Positions 52,398-62,372 of a DNA stretch of 64,000 bases are shown here, one piece after another (positions within the stretch are counted from its first letter, which is position 1; every line of letters begins with the position of its first letter). Origin of the DNA: Thalassobellus citreus (lineage in GTDB: Bacteria; Bacteroidota; Bacteroidia; Flavobacteriales; Flavobacteriaceae). The DNA is taken from contig NZ_JBISCC010000126.1 of assembly GCF_044385915.1 (NCBI RefSeq), positions 1-64,000 on the forward strand, read 5' to 3'. A program made the translations under genes and the position numbers. The notes beneath the pieces were generated by a model, which saw only the letters and a program-made list of their open reading frames with translations, was not told where the DNA came from and did not search any database.

Positions 52398-54308
52398 ATG
52401 GCACAAGTAAAAGTTTATAGTCTATTTACAGACTTCGATATTAACCTTTTTAAAGCAGGAAAACACTATAGGCTTTACGAAAAATTTGGATCTCATATTA
52501 CAACTGTAGATGGTATTGAAGGTACTTATTTTGCAGTTTGGGCCCCCAGTGCCAAACAAGTTTCGGTAATTGGCGACTTTAATTTCTGGACCGAAGGCGA
52601 GCATCAATTAAATGTTCGTTGGGATAGCAGTGGTATTTGGGAAGGCTTTATTCCGCTAGTTGGCAAAGGCAATATATATAAATATAAAATTGAAAGTCAT
52701 AACAACGGTATAAAAACCGAAAAGGCAGATCCATACGCAAGACGTTGTGAGCATCCTCCAAAAACAGCATCCATAATTTGGGACGACAGTTACAAATGGA
52801 AGGATACCAACTGGATGAAAAAACGTAAAAGCCATAATGCGCTAGATGCGCCTTACTCGGTATACGAAGTCCATTTAGGTTCTTGGAAAAAACAAGTTGA
52901 AGAAAACCGATTTTTATCTTATTTTGAATTAGCCGATGAGTTAGTTACTTATGTAAAAGACATGAATTTTACACATGTAGAACTTATGCCTATTATGGAG
53001 TTTCCATACGATCCGTCATGGGGCTATCAACTAACAGGATACTTTGCTCCATCATCACGCTTTGGTTACCCAGAAGAATTTAAATATCTAGTAGATAAAC
53101 TTCATCAAAACGATATTGGTATTATTTTAGACTGGGTACCATCTCACTTTCCTGAAGATGCACACGGTTTAGGCTTTTTTGATGGTTCTTGTTTATACGA
53201 ACACCCAGATAAAAGAAAAGGTTATCACCAAGATTGGAAAAGCTTAATTTTTAACTACGAAAGAAACGAAGTAAAATCGTTTTTAATAAGTAATGCAGCT
53301 TTCTGGATGGAACAATATCATGCAGATGCCTTACGTGTTGATGCTGTAGCTTCCATGCTATTTTTAGATTATTCTAGAGAAGATGGCGAGTGGGAACCTA
53401 ACATTTATGGAGGCAGAGAAAACTTGGCAGCTATTGAGTTTCTTAAAGAATTAAATCAAGAAATTTATGCTTCCTTTCCAGACACACAAACCATTGCCGA
53501 AGAATCTACCGCATTTCCAGGTGTTTCAAAACCTGTGTTTTTAGGCGGTTTAGGTTTTGGTATGAAATGGATGATGGGCTGGATGCACGATACTTTAGAA
53601 TATTTTGGAAAAGATCCTATTTATAGAAAATACCATCAAAACGATATTACTTTTAGTTTAGCATACGCTTTTACAGAAAATTTTATGCTACCACTTTCGC
53701 ATGATGAAGTGGTTTACGGCAAAAATTCTATTTTAGGCAGAATGCCTGGAGATGAGTGGCAACGTTTTGCGAACCTTCGCTTGTTATACGGTTATATGTT
53801 TACACATCCAGGCACCAAATTATTGTTTATGGGTGGTGAATTTGGACAATATAACGAATGGGATTTTCAAGGAAGTTTAGACTGGAATTTATTAGAATTT
53901 GAACCACACAAAAACTTTCAAAACTATTTTAAAGCACTAAACTTACTTTACAAAACAACACCTGCTTTATATGAAAAAGGATTTTCTGGAGAAGGCTTTG
54001 AATGGATAAGTTATGACGACCATGAAAACTGTGTTATTTCGTACATAAGAAAAGGTAAAATTGCAAAAAATGATGTGATAGTCGTTTGTAATTTAACGCC
54101 TGATGTTAGAAAAAAATATAGAATTGGCGTGCCTATTAACGGTAAACTTTCAGAGTTATTTAATAGTGATTCTGAAGCTTTTGGAGGTAGTGGCGTTTCT
54201 AACAAAAAAGCAATAACTATAAAAAAGACACCTTGGAATGGTAAAGATTATTCAGCTGAAATTACATTAGCACCACTAGCCATTACGGTCTTTCAATTCA
54301 AATCTTGA
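52398..54308 (+). CDS. glgB: 1,4-alpha-glucan branching enzyme (GH13)
   Basis: A 636-aa protein: CBM48 region (GIEGTYFAVWAPSAKQVSVI, IGDFNFWTEGEHQL), then the GH13 barrel with HVELMPIMEFPYDPSWGYQL, GIILDWVPSHFPEDAHGLGF, ADALRVDAVASMLFLDYS (nucleophile D315), TIAEESTAFPGVSKP (acid/base E368) and FMLPLSHDEVVYGKNSILGR (transition-state His-Asp). The C-terminal domain ends ITVFQFKS. It adds alpha-1,6 branches to the glucan made by GlgA. It starts 3 nt after glgC. Confidence 0.93.
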   Translation: MAQVKVYSLFTDFDINLFKAGKHYRLYEKFGSHITTVDGIEGTYFAVWAPSAKQVSVIGDFNFWTEGEHQLNVRWDSSGIWEGFIPLVGKGNIYKYKIESHNNGIKTEKADPYARRCEHPPKTASIIWDDSYKWKDTNWMKKRKSHNALDAPYSVYEVHLGSWKKQVEENRFLSYFELADELVTYVKDMNFTHVELMPIMEFPYDPSWGYQLTGYFAPSSRFGYPEEFKYLVDKLHQNDIGIILDWVPSHFPEDAHGLGFFDGSCLYEHPDKRKGYHQDWKSLIFNYERNEVKSFLISNAAFWMEQYHADALRVDAVASMLFLDYSREDGEWEPNIYGGRENLAAIEFLKELNQEIYASFPDTQTIAEESTAFPGVSKPVFLGGLGFGMKWMMGWMHDTLEYFGKDPIYRKYHQNDITFSLAYAFTENFMLPLSHDEVVYGKNSILGRMPGDEWQRFANLRLLYGYMFTHPGTKLLFMGGEFGQYNEWDFQGSLDWNLLEFEPHKNFQNYFKALNLLYKTTPALYEKGFSGEGFEWISYDDHENCVISYIRKGKIAKNDVIVVCNLTPDVRKKYRIGVPINGKLSELFNSDSEAFGGSGVSNKKAITIKKTPWNGKDYSAEITLAPLAITVFQFKS

Positions 54309-54403
54309 TACATTTACAATTATCACTCTGATAATTTGTGTATTAACAAATAAATTAATGTTTTTTTAGCAAAAAAACGCTTTTTAAACTTATAATATTT
54401 AGT

Positions 54404-54433
54404 AATTTGGACAATTAAATAATTGTCCAAATT
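54404..54433. promoter_or_regulatory. Perfect inverted repeat abutting the start codon of the GH31 gene
   Basis: AATTTGGACAATT (54404-54416) and AATTGTCCAAATT (54421-54433), spacer AAAT. The right arm ends at the base before the ATG (54434). Either an operator or an mRNA hairpin that hides the translation start. Confidence 0.7.
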
Positions 54434-56830
54434 ATGATATTAAATACAGAATTAGAATATAAAGGAAACCAATTTCCAACTACCATAACAGGCTATTCAA
54501 AAGATGTAGATGTACTACACTTTACCTCAGCCAATAACGTTATTCTTCAACTTACCATTTTAAGAGATAGTGTACTAAGATTTAGATACACTACTGTAGG
54601 AAAATTTGATAATGATTTCTCTTATGCCATTGATGAAGATGCTAGTAGAGGCTATAATCATTTAGAAATATCTGATGATGATGAAAAATACATTATTACC
54701 ACTGCAAAACTTATTTGCCACATACATAAATCTGATTTAAGAAAATCTATTTATGATGCTAAAGATAATTCGGTAATTTGTGAAGACGAATTAGGTTTTC
54801 ACTGGGAAGAAAGTTACGAATTAGGTGGCGATATTGTTAAAATGAGTAAAGCGGCTCAAAGTGGTGAAAGCTATTATGGTTTAGGAGACAAACCTCAACA
54901 TATAAATTTGAAAGGACGTCGTTTTGAAAACTGGGCAACAGATTCGTATGCCTTTGGAAAAGATACCGATCCTATTTATAAAGCCATTCCGTTTTATACA
55001 GGCTTACATAACGGGAAATCTTATGGTATTTTCTTTGACAATACCTTTAGAACGTACTTTGACTTTTGTCATGAAAGAAGAAACGTTACTAGTTTTTGGG
55101 CACTAGGAGGTGAAATGAATTATTACTTCATTTACGGCCCTAAAATGCAAGATGTAGTAACAAGTTATACCGATTTAACAGGAACACCAGAATTGCCGCC
55201 ATTATGGGCTCTAGGGTACCACCAATGTAAATGGAGTTACTATCCAGAATCTAATGTAAAAGAAGTTACAGCCAAATTTAGAGAATTACAAATTCCGTGT
55301 GATGCTATTTATTTAGATATCGATTATATGGAAGGGTTCCGTTGTTTTACTTGGAGTGAAGATTATTTCCCAGATCCTAAAAGAATGGTAAAAGAATTAG
55401 CTGACGATGGTTTTAAAACCGTTGTAATTATTGATCCAGGTATTAAAATAGATAACGAATACAGTGTTTTTAAAGAAGGACTAGATAAGGATTATTTCTG
55501 TAAACGCGCAGACGGCCCTTACATGAAAGGTAAAGTATGGCCTGGAGAATGTTATTTCCCAGATTTTACAAGACCAGAAGTAAGAGAATGGTGGGCAGGC
55601 TTGTTTAAAGAACTTATAGAAGATATAGGCGTAAAAGGTGTGTGGAATGATATGAACGAACCAGCTGTAATGGACGTTCCAGGAAAAACATTCCCGTCTG
55701 ATGTACGTCACGATTACGATGGAAACCCTTGTAGCCACAATAAAGCACACAACATTTATGGTATGCAAATGGCACGTGCTACCTACCATGGTTTAAAACG
55801 ATTTAACTATCCTAAAAGGCCATTTGTAATTACACGTTCTGCTTATTCTGGTACACAACGTTATACCTCTACTTGGATGGGCGATAATGTTGCCACTTGG
55901 GAACACTTACAAATTGCAAACATACAAGCGCAACGATTAGCTTTATCTGGATTCTCTTTTGCAGGATCGGATATTGGTGGTTTTGCTGAACAACCTAATG
56001 GAGAATTATACGCGCGTTGGATTCAATTAGGAGCTTTTCACCCATTTTGTAGAACACACTCTTCTGGAGATCACGGCGATCAAGAACCTTGGGCTTTTGA
56101 TGAAGAAATTACAGATATTGTTAGAAAATTTATTGAGATTAGGTATGAGTTATTACCATATTTATACACATCATTCTACCAGTATTCGCATGATAATGTG
56201 CCTATGCTAAAATCGTTAGTATTATTCGATCAAGAGGATACACAAACACATTATAGAACAGACGAGTTTATTTGTGGTAATCAAATATTAATTTGCCCAA
56301 TAAACGAACCAAACGCCAAAGGAAGACGCATGTATATTCCTAGAGGAGAATGGTACAACTTCTGGACAAAAGAATTAGTTTCAGGCGGAAAAGAAATGTG
56401 GGTTGATGCCGATATTGATAGCATGCCAATTTTTGTTAAATCTGGTGCAATTATTCCAAAATACCCAATTCAACAATATGTTGGTGAAAAAGTAATAGAA
56501 GAATTAAACTTAGATGTTTACTACAAAAACGGTAAAGAAGATTCTGAAATATATGAAGATGCTGATGATGGTTACGATTATACAAAAGGACGCTATAGTT
56601 TAAAGAAATTTAACCTTGCTGGAACTGATAATAAACTAATTATTAGAATTCATAAAAGAGGCGAATACATAACGACTTATAATACTTTTAAAGTTAATTT
56701 ATTTGGTTTACCTTTTAAAGTAAAATCTATAAAAGTAGATAACGAATATGTTGATTTGAAAGATGTTCAATTTAAAGACAATTCACTTGTAGTGAATAAA
56801 GAATTTACAAACCTTCAGATAAAAGGGTAA
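54434..56830 (+). CDS. GH31 alpha-glucosidase
   Basis: A 798-aa GH31 enzyme. Catalytic nucleophile D406 in GVWNDMNEPAVMD (404-410 WNDMNEP). Other signatures: ELPPLWALGYHQCKWSYYPE, IDYMEGFRCFTWSEDYFP, RPFVITRSAYSGTQRYTSTW (MGDN follows), SGFSFAGSDIGGFAEQPNGE, and LGAFHPFCRTHSSGDHGDQE. The C-terminal sandwich ends LQIKG. There is no signal peptide, so it acts in the cytoplasm on malto-oligosaccharides or glycogen breakdown products, which fits its place after glgB. Expression may be controlled by the inverted repeat before its ATG. An exact substrate cannot be read from sequence. Confidence 0.88.
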   Translation: MILNTELEYKGNQFPTTITGYSKDVDVLHFTSANNVILQLTILRDSVLRFRYTTVGKFDNDFSYAIDEDASRGYNHLEISDDDEKYIITTAKLICHIHKSDLRKSIYDAKDNSVICEDELGFHWEESYELGGDIVKMSKAAQSGESYYGLGDKPQHINLKGRRFENWATDSYAFGKDTDPIYKAIPFYTGLHNGKSYGIFFDNTFRTYFDFCHERRNVTSFWALGGEMNYYFIYGPKMQDVVTSYTDLTGTPELPPLWALGYHQCKWSYYPESNVKEVTAKFRELQIPCDAIYLDIDYMEGFRCFTWSEDYFPDPKRMVKELADDGFKTVVIIDPGIKIDNEYSVFKEGLDKDYFCKRADGPYMKGKVWPGECYFPDFTRPEVREWWAGLFKELIEDIGVKGVWNDMNEPAVMDVPGKTFPSDVRHDYDGNPCSHNKAHNIYGMQMARATYHGLKRFNYPKRPFVITRSAYSGTQRYTSTWMGDNVATWEHLQIANIQAQRLALSGFSFAGSDIGGFAEQPNGELYARWIQLGAFHPFCRTHSSGDHGDQEPWAFDEEITDIVRKFIEIRYELLPYLYTSFYQYSHDNVPMLKSLVLFDQEDTQTHYRTDEFICGNQILICPINEPNAKGRRMYIPRGEWYNFWTKELVSGGKEMWVDADIDSMPIFVKSGAIIPKYPIQQYVGEKVIEELNLDVYYKNGKEDSEIYEDADDGYDYTKGRYSLKKFNLAGTDNKLIIRIHKRGEYITTYNTFKVNLFGLPFKVKSIKVDNEYVDLKDVQFKDNSLVVNKEFTNLQIKG

Positions 56831-56851
56831 AACCACATATAACTAATATTT

Positions 56852-56886
56852 AAAAGCCTCTTTGTAAAAACGAAGAGGCTTTTTTT
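56852..56886 (+). terminator. Terminator after the GH31 gene
   Basis: AAAAGCCTCTT / AAGAGGCTTTT stem with a loop around TGTAAAAACG, followed by a T run. A strong rho-independent terminator. Confidence 0.85.
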
Positions 56887-56952
56887 GTGAAATTTTTAAC
56901 CTAAATTCTATTAATAACTTATCGGTTTTCAACTAGAGTTCTATACTGCGTT

Positions 56953-56973
56953 AAGGATTGCAACGGCATCCTT
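56953..56973 (+). repeat. 21-nt dispersed hairpin element, copy 2
   Basis: AAGGAT-TGCAACGGC-ATCCTT in the gap 56887-57118 between the GH31 terminator and the antiporter gene; related to 34328-34348. The surrounding gap contains no gene (the frame 56941-57171 is spurious). Confidence 0.5.
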
Positions 56974-57118
56974 TATGCGAAGCTTTAAAAATTTAAAGCA
57001 CTTCCCTTTATAAACTATAAGTTGTTTAATAATAAGATCCCAAAACAAGTTCGGGACTGCTTCGCAAAAAGATATAGTGGAAAGCCTGACCCCCATTTCG
57101 GGGTAACGCCCAAAAAAC

Positions 57119-58987
57119 TTATGAATTCTTAACTTCTTTTGTTTCTGAAGTTGATACGTTTTCAACATCAAAAGGTTTTCCTAAATAAACTAGTTGATAG
57201 CCTACTTCAATATCCTTTACCTCTAAATTATAAGATGATATTATATGAAGTTCGCCTTTATTATCTTTTACAAACAAAGGAATAATTTCTGCGTCTTTAT
57301 TTGAAATAGTAATTAACTCCTCATAATGTGCTTTATCTACTAAATTAATTTCTTGAATAGACGGATACTTACGTGTTAATTCGGTTAATGTATTAAAGTC
57401 ATCTTTATGCGAAAACAATCCTTCCTTTGGGTTATTGGTATCATCAAGCATTTCTTGACTGGTGACTAATCTAAACGAACCATTTTCACCAAATTGCTTA
57501 CTAAACTTGTTAATGGCATACTTATTAATATCAGAGTTTCCTGTTAAAGCCATTATGTAACCTACATCATTCAATTCAATATTATTCATTAAAGTATCGG
57601 AATAAATATTAGCAGTCATAGCTTCCAATCCAATATCTTTTGCTTTTTGAATGTTTTTTTCATTACTATCAATAAGTACTACATGTCTGCCATTGGTTTC
57701 TAAATAATGTCCTAATAACCTTGAAACCCTTGAGGCTCCGATAATTAAAATACCTTCAGATTTTTTAAGAAAAACACCTACTATTTTAGCAAAAAAGCGT
57801 GCTGTAGTTGCATTAAGCAGCACTGTTCCTAAAACAATCATAAACACTAAAGGTGTAATATACTCGGCACCTTCAACGCCTTCTTTTAAAAGTTTACTTC
57901 CAAAAAGAGATGCTATACCGGCAGCTACAATACCACGAGGTCCTACCCAACTTATAAAGAGTTTTTCATTGGTATTTAAATGAGACCCTGAGGTACTTAA
58001 AAAAACAGCTAGTGGCCTTATAACAAAAACAACAATGGCAAAAAGCACTGCTGTTTTCCATGTGTAAAGGAGCATTAAATCTTCTATATTAATATTTGCA
58101 GCCAACAGAATAAAAAGAATAGAAATAAGTAAAACGCTTAATGACTCTTTAAAATAAAGGAGTTCTTTTATGTTTTCTAATTTTCCGTTTCCTAAAACCA
58201 TACCCATAACCACTACAGCTAAAAGCCCAGATTCATGAGCAAAAATTTCAGATTCAACAAAAACCAACAATACTGCAGAAAGCGATACTACATTTAATAA
58301 ATAATGTGGAATCAGCTTTTTATTAATAGCAAAAGCTAAGCCATGCGCGAATGTAAAACCAAAGGTGGTTCCGAATAAAACAATTTTACCAAACTCAATT
58401 AAAGCCGTTTTTGTAAAACCACTATCGCCTTCAACACTAATAAATTCAAACACTAATACGGCAACCAAAGCTCCAATAGGATCAATTAAAATTCCTTCCC
58501 ATTTTAATACGGTTGATATATCTTTTTTAAGCGGAATATTTCTTAAAATAGGTGTAATTACTGTGGGTCCTGTAACAATTATTAATCCAGAAAACAAAAA
58601 TGAAAGATCCCAACTCAATTCAAAAATAAAATGCGCTATAATGCCTGCTCCAAAAAACGTAATAGCTGAACCAAGCGTAATTAATTTTGTTATAACAGGT
58701 CCAACATTTTCAATTTCAGAACGCTTTAAAGTTAAACCGCCTTCAAAAAGAATAATACTTATGGCTAGAGACACAAAATAATACAAGCCTTCTCCAGGAA
58801 ATAAGCCTTTTTCTCCATTCCAAATAGGTTCTATCCATTTTGAGCCATCATCCGATAAAAATTCTGCAGCTATTGGTCCTACTAACAAACCAATAAGAAT
58901 TAAAGGTAAAATGGCTGGAATTTTAAATTTCCAGGCAAACCATTGAGCCAATATTCCTAAAATAACTATCCCCGCTAATTCTAACAT
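57119..58987 (-). CDS. CPA-family monovalent cation/proton antiporter with TrkA-N domain
   Basis: A 622-aa membrane protein of about 12 helices (IPAILPLILIGLLVGPIAAE; GLLAVVVMGMVLGNGKLENI; WVGPRGIVAAGIASLFGSKL), with the motif WEGILIDPIGALVAVLVFEF carrying the ion-binding Asp pair region. A C-terminal Rossmann (TrkA-N-like) regulatory part follows: SEGILIIGASRVSRLLGHYL with D in VLIDSNEKN, then EINLVDKAHYEELITISNKD. It exchanges Na+/K+ for H+ across the inner membrane; nucleotides or NAD(H) may gate it through the Rossmann domain. Single gene, convergent with GH31 and divergent from the USP gene. Confidence 0.85.
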   Translation of the reverse strand: MLELAGIVILGILAQWFAWKFKIPAILPLILIGLLVGPIAAEFLSDDGSKWIEPIWNGEKGLFPGEGLYYFVSLAISIILFEGGLTLKRSEIENVGPVITKLITLGSAITFFGAGIIAHFIFELSWDLSFLFSGLIIVTGPTVITPILRNIPLKKDISTVLKWEGILIDPIGALVAVLVFEFISVEGDSGFTKTALIEFGKIVLFGTTFGFTFAHGLAFAINKKLIPHYLLNVVSLSAVLLVFVESEIFAHESGLLAVVVMGMVLGNGKLENIKELLYFKESLSVLLISILFILLAANINIEDLMLLYTWKTAVLFAIVVFVIRPLAVFLSTSGSHLNTNEKLFISWVGPRGIVAAGIASLFGSKLLKEGVEGAEYITPLVFMIVLGTVLLNATTARFFAKIVGVFLKKSEGILIIGASRVSRLLGHYLETNGRHVVLIDSNEKNIQKAKDIGLEAMTANIYSDTLMNNIELNDVGYIMALTGNSDINKYAINKFSKQFGENGSFRLVTSQEMLDDTNNPKEGLFSHKDDFNTLTELTRKYPSIQEINLVDKAHYEELITISNKDAEIIPLFVKDNKGELHIISSYNLEVKDIEVGYQLVYLGKPFDVENVSTSETKEVKNS

Positions 58988-59090
58988 ATTTTATTTTCTT
59001 TTTAAATTACTAATTTAAGTAAAAACAGATGATTTATTTTTTTAAAAAAATACTATCTTACGAACTTACGGAATAATTAATAGCTATAGA

Positions 59091-59939
59091 GTGACTTTAA
59101 AACCTTTTAAAAGTATTGGAATTGGGGTAGCATATTCGCCCAACTTAAAAGCAAACCTTTTTGAGGCAGCCAGATTATCGATATTTTTTAATTCAAAATT
59201 ATTTTTAATACATGTTGGAGATGCTTCTGAAGATAAAATAGACATGTTAAAAGCTATTCTTAAATCTTTTGAAAAAGACAAATTAGATTACGAAGTTGTT
59301 TTTAAAAAAGGAGATCCTGTTGATGTCATTTTATCAGTTTCTGAAGAAAAAAAAATTGATTTATTAGTTCTTGGAGCTGTTCAACGAGAACGATTTGTAA
59401 AGTATTATGTAGGCTCTATTGCTAGAAAAATTACACGACAAGCAAAATGTTCTATTCTATTATTAATTAAACCTTCTGTAGATCGTGTTGCTTGTGAACA
59501 TATTGTTGTTAACGGGTTGAAAGCCCCAAAAACAGAACAAACTATAACAACTTCTTTTTATGTTGCAAAGCAACTAAAAGCTAAAAAAATTACTATTGTA
59601 GAAGAAATTAATCAGGAGCAAGTTGCTGTTAAAGTTAATGATGATAAATCACTTAGAAGAGCCTCCATTATAAAAGAACGTATTAAACTAAGAGAAAACT
59701 CTAGAGTTAAAGAAATTATAGAGCATATTCCTGAAACATATACTAACGATATTATTATAAAATCTCAACCCATTTTTGGCAAAAAAGGCTACTCTATTGG
59801 TCATTATGCACAAATTTCTCGAGCCGATTTATTAGTTATGAATGCGCCTTCAAAAATGACTTTTTGGGATCGCTTATTTCCTCATGATATTGAACATATT
59901 TTAACCGAGCTACCAACTGATGTTTTAATCTTGCAATGA
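59091..59939 (+). CDS. Tandem-domain universal stress protein
   Basis: A 282-aa protein starting with GTG at 59091 (no nearby ATG). Domain 1 (about 1-135) has SIGIGVAYSPNLKANLFEAA, LLVLGAVQRERFVKYYVGSI and ARKITRQAKCSILLLI. Domain 2 (about 145-282) has the end motifs ADLLVMNAPSKMTFWDRLFP and LTELPTDVLILQ. USP proteins are cytoplasmic ATP-binding or non-binding stress/partner proteins. Its last bases overlap the SulP gene by 4 nt (ATGA), so it is probably a regulatory partner of that transporter. The second domain lacks a clear G-2x-G-9x-G ATP-binding motif. Confidence 0.75.
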   Translation: MTLKPFKSIGIGVAYSPNLKANLFEAARLSIFFNSKLFLIHVGDASEDKIDMLKAILKSFEKDKLDYEVVFKKGDPVDVILSVSEEKKIDLLVLGAVQRERFVKYYVGSIARKITRQAKCSILLLIKPSVDRVACEHIVVNGLKAPKTEQTITTSFYVAKQLKAKKITIVEEINQEQVAVKVNDDKSLRRASIIKERIKLRENSRVKEIIEHIPETYTNDIIIKSQPIFGKKGYSIGHYAQISRADLLVMNAPSKMTFWDRLFPHDIEHILTELPTDVLILQ

Positions 59940-62131
59940 GTCCAAAAAAAAATAACATAAAAAGCTTTTTTAAAACCTTACCCAAAAACATATTTTCTGG
60001 TTTTGTGGTTAGCCTTATTGCATTGCCTTTAGGTTTAGGCTTAGCAATGGCTAGTGATGCACCTCCTATAGCAGGTATTATAGCAGCCGTTGTAGGCGGT
60101 ATAGTGGTTTCTATACTTGGTGGTAGCCATGTTACTATTGTTGGTCCTGGAAATGGTTTGGTTGGTGTGCTTTTAGTTGCCATAACTACTCTTGGAATAG
60201 AAAGCGCCTATGTTGCTATTATGTGCTCGGGTGTTTTATTACTCCTTTTAGGTTTTTTTAGAATGGGAACCCTCGCCGATTTTTTTCCGTCTTCTGCCAT
60301 TCAAGGCATGTTAGCTGCCATAGGTCTTATTATTTTAGGGAAACAATTTCATATTATGTTTGCCCACAAAATAAAACGCGAGGACACTATAGACTACCTT
60401 TTTGAAATACCTTATACAATTAACGATGCTATTCATTACGAAAATGAAGGTTTAATTTATGCAGCCTTGGCAGGTATTTTAAGTTTAGCTATCATGCTGT
60501 TTTATTCTAAAATTAGAAATAAATATTTACAATTGATACCTGCACCTATGTGGATTGTTATTCTGTCTATTGGGTTTAGTTACTATTTTGAATTCGGTTT
60601 ACACGAACCAAATCCAATTGCAAAAGAATACATGATTTCTGGTATTCCAACTATTCAAACCATTATTGCCGACATACCTCGTCCTAATTTTAGTGGTATT
60701 TGGAACCTGTCTTTTTGGGGTAGTGTTTTATCGCTTACTCTTATTTCGAGTATAGAATCACTTTTAAGCATTAAAGCCGTAGATAAGTTAGACCCCGAAA
60801 AAAGACGTTCTAACGTAAATAAAGATTTAAAAGCATTAGGGCTAGCAACTATAGGAAGCGGGCTTTTAGGCGGTTTAAATGTTGTAACGGTTATTGCGCG
60901 TAGCTCGGTTAATGTAAACAATGGTGCTAGTAATAGATCTGCAAACTTTTTCCATGCCTTATTTCTAATATTATTTATTGTATTATTTAGCACCCAATTA
61001 ACAAGAATTCCGTTGCCTGCTTTAATGGCTATATTAGTATATACAGGTTATAAACTAGCCTCTCCAAATATTATTAAAAAAATATTTTCAATAGGAAAAG
61101 AACAACTTATAATTTTCTTTGTTACCCTAATTATTACTTTAAAAATAGGATTAATTACAGGTATTATTGCTGGGGTTATTACAACACTTATAATCCATAT
61201 TATTATCAATAAAAGTGTTAGTTTCTTTGTAAGAAACTTGTTAAAACCTAATGTTTTAATGTACAAAGAAGAAGAAAATCAAAATAACTTTTATGTTAGT
61301 GTAAAACACTTTTGTAGTTTTTTAAATTATTTTAGACTTAAACAACAACTAGATGATGTACCCGAAGACCAAGACGTTATTGTTGATTTCTCCTTATGTG
61401 AATTCGTAGATCATACCGTTATGGAAAACATGCATAGCTATCAAGAATTATTTAAAAAACGTGGTGGCCATTTTGATGTAATTGGATTGGATATGCATGA
61501 TACCGATTCTAAACATCCTTTTGCTTTAAGGCGTATGCTTCCGGTTCCAAAAATTATTAAAAACAATTTAACAAGACGTCAAACCAGCATGGAAAGTTTG
61601 GCAAAAAGCTATCATTACAATTACTCTTCAAAAAAAATAAAAGAAGTCGATTTTTTAAACAATTTCTCATTCTTTAATACAAAACATATCAATCATATTT
61701 ACAATAAACTATCTCCCGAAGACAAATCCACCAAATTATTTGATATTGAATTTTCTGAAGGTGAATTTATTGCAAAAGAAGTTGTTAGAAAAACCATGCT
61801 TCACATAAATTTAGAACATACTATTCCAGAATTCACTTTAGATAAAGAAGGCTTTTTAGAAAAAGTCTCAGCCTTTGCAGGTTTTAAAGATATTAATATT
61901 GAAAACCATAAAGATTTCTCTCATCGTTTTCATTTATTGGGAGATAATGAAAAAGCAATTAGCACCTTTTTTAATGATGATATTACCCATTTCTTTGAAA
62001 GTAATCCATACTACCATGTAGAATCTAATGGAAAAGCTTTACTTATTTTTGGAAAAGAACGAATAGCAAGTATTAAAGAAATTAAAGCTTTATTCGACTT
62101 TGGTAAACGGTTAAAAGATGTAATAAACTAA
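59936..62131 (+). CDS. SulP family anion transporter with STAS domain
   Basis: A 731-aa transporter with 10-12 helices: NIFSGFVVSLIALPLGLGLA, IIAAVVGGIVVSILGGSHVT, GPGNGLVGVLLVAITTLGIE, FFPSSAIQGMLAAIGLIILG, then SIESLLSIKAVDKLDPEKRR, and the SulP signature region GLATIGSGLLGGLNVVTVIA. A C-terminal STAS domain follows (SVKHFCSFLNYFRLKQQLDD, VIVDFSLCEFVDHTVMENM). A further 150 residues (NFSFFNTKHINHIYNKLSPE and on) have no recognised fold. Substrate may be bicarbonate or sulfate; BicA-like bicarbonate uptake is common in Bacteroidota SulP, but not proven here. It overlaps the USP gene. Confidence 0.83.
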   Translation: MSPKKNNIKSFFKTLPKNIFSGFVVSLIALPLGLGLAMASDAPPIAGIIAAVVGGIVVSILGGSHVTIVGPGNGLVGVLLVAITTLGIESAYVAIMCSGVLLLLLGFFRMGTLADFFPSSAIQGMLAAIGLIILGKQFHIMFAHKIKREDTIDYLFEIPYTINDAIHYENEGLIYAALAGILSLAIMLFYSKIRNKYLQLIPAPMWIVILSIGFSYYFEFGLHEPNPIAKEYMISGIPTIQTIIADIPRPNFSGIWNLSFWGSVLSLTLISSIESLLSIKAVDKLDPEKRRSNVNKDLKALGLATIGSGLLGGLNVVTVIARSSVNVNNGASNRSANFFHALFLILFIVLFSTQLTRIPLPALMAILVYTGYKLASPNIIKKIFSIGKEQLIIFFVTLIITLKIGLITGIIAGVITTLIIHIIINKSVSFFVRNLLKPNVLMYKEEENQNNFYVSVKHFCSFLNYFRLKQQLDDVPEDQDVIVDFSLCEFVDHTVMENMHSYQELFKKRGGHFDVIGLDMHDTDSKHPFALRRMLPVPKIIKNNLTRRQTSMESLAKSYHYNYSSKKIKEVDFLNNFSFFNTKHINHIYNKLSPEDKSTKLFDIEFSEGEFIAKEVVRKTMLHINLEHTIPEFTLDKEGFLEKVSAFAGFKDINIENHKDFSHRFHLLGDNEKAISTFFNDDITHFFESNPYYHVESNGKALLIFGKERIASIKEIKALFDFGKRLKDVIN

Positions 62132-62372
62132 ATTTTTAAAATACTTTCAATTTATAACACAAATTAAAAATAAGGATACAAATAATACGATTTAACCTTA
62201 ATAAGCGATAAATTTGATGTTTTATTCTTAATATATTCTTAACATTTCTAACCATTAACAATAGTTTTCTTAATTTTACACTCCTATAAAAAGAGTCACC
62301 TATAATTTTAATTTAAACTTTAATGTTACATTACAAATTACATCTGACATATAAAAAAATGATTAAAAACAG

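Noticed and set aside
56941..57171. 76-aa minus-strand frame overlapping the antiporter end
   Set aside because: Most of it lies in repeat-like intergenic DNA, and the rest is another frame of the antiporter gene.
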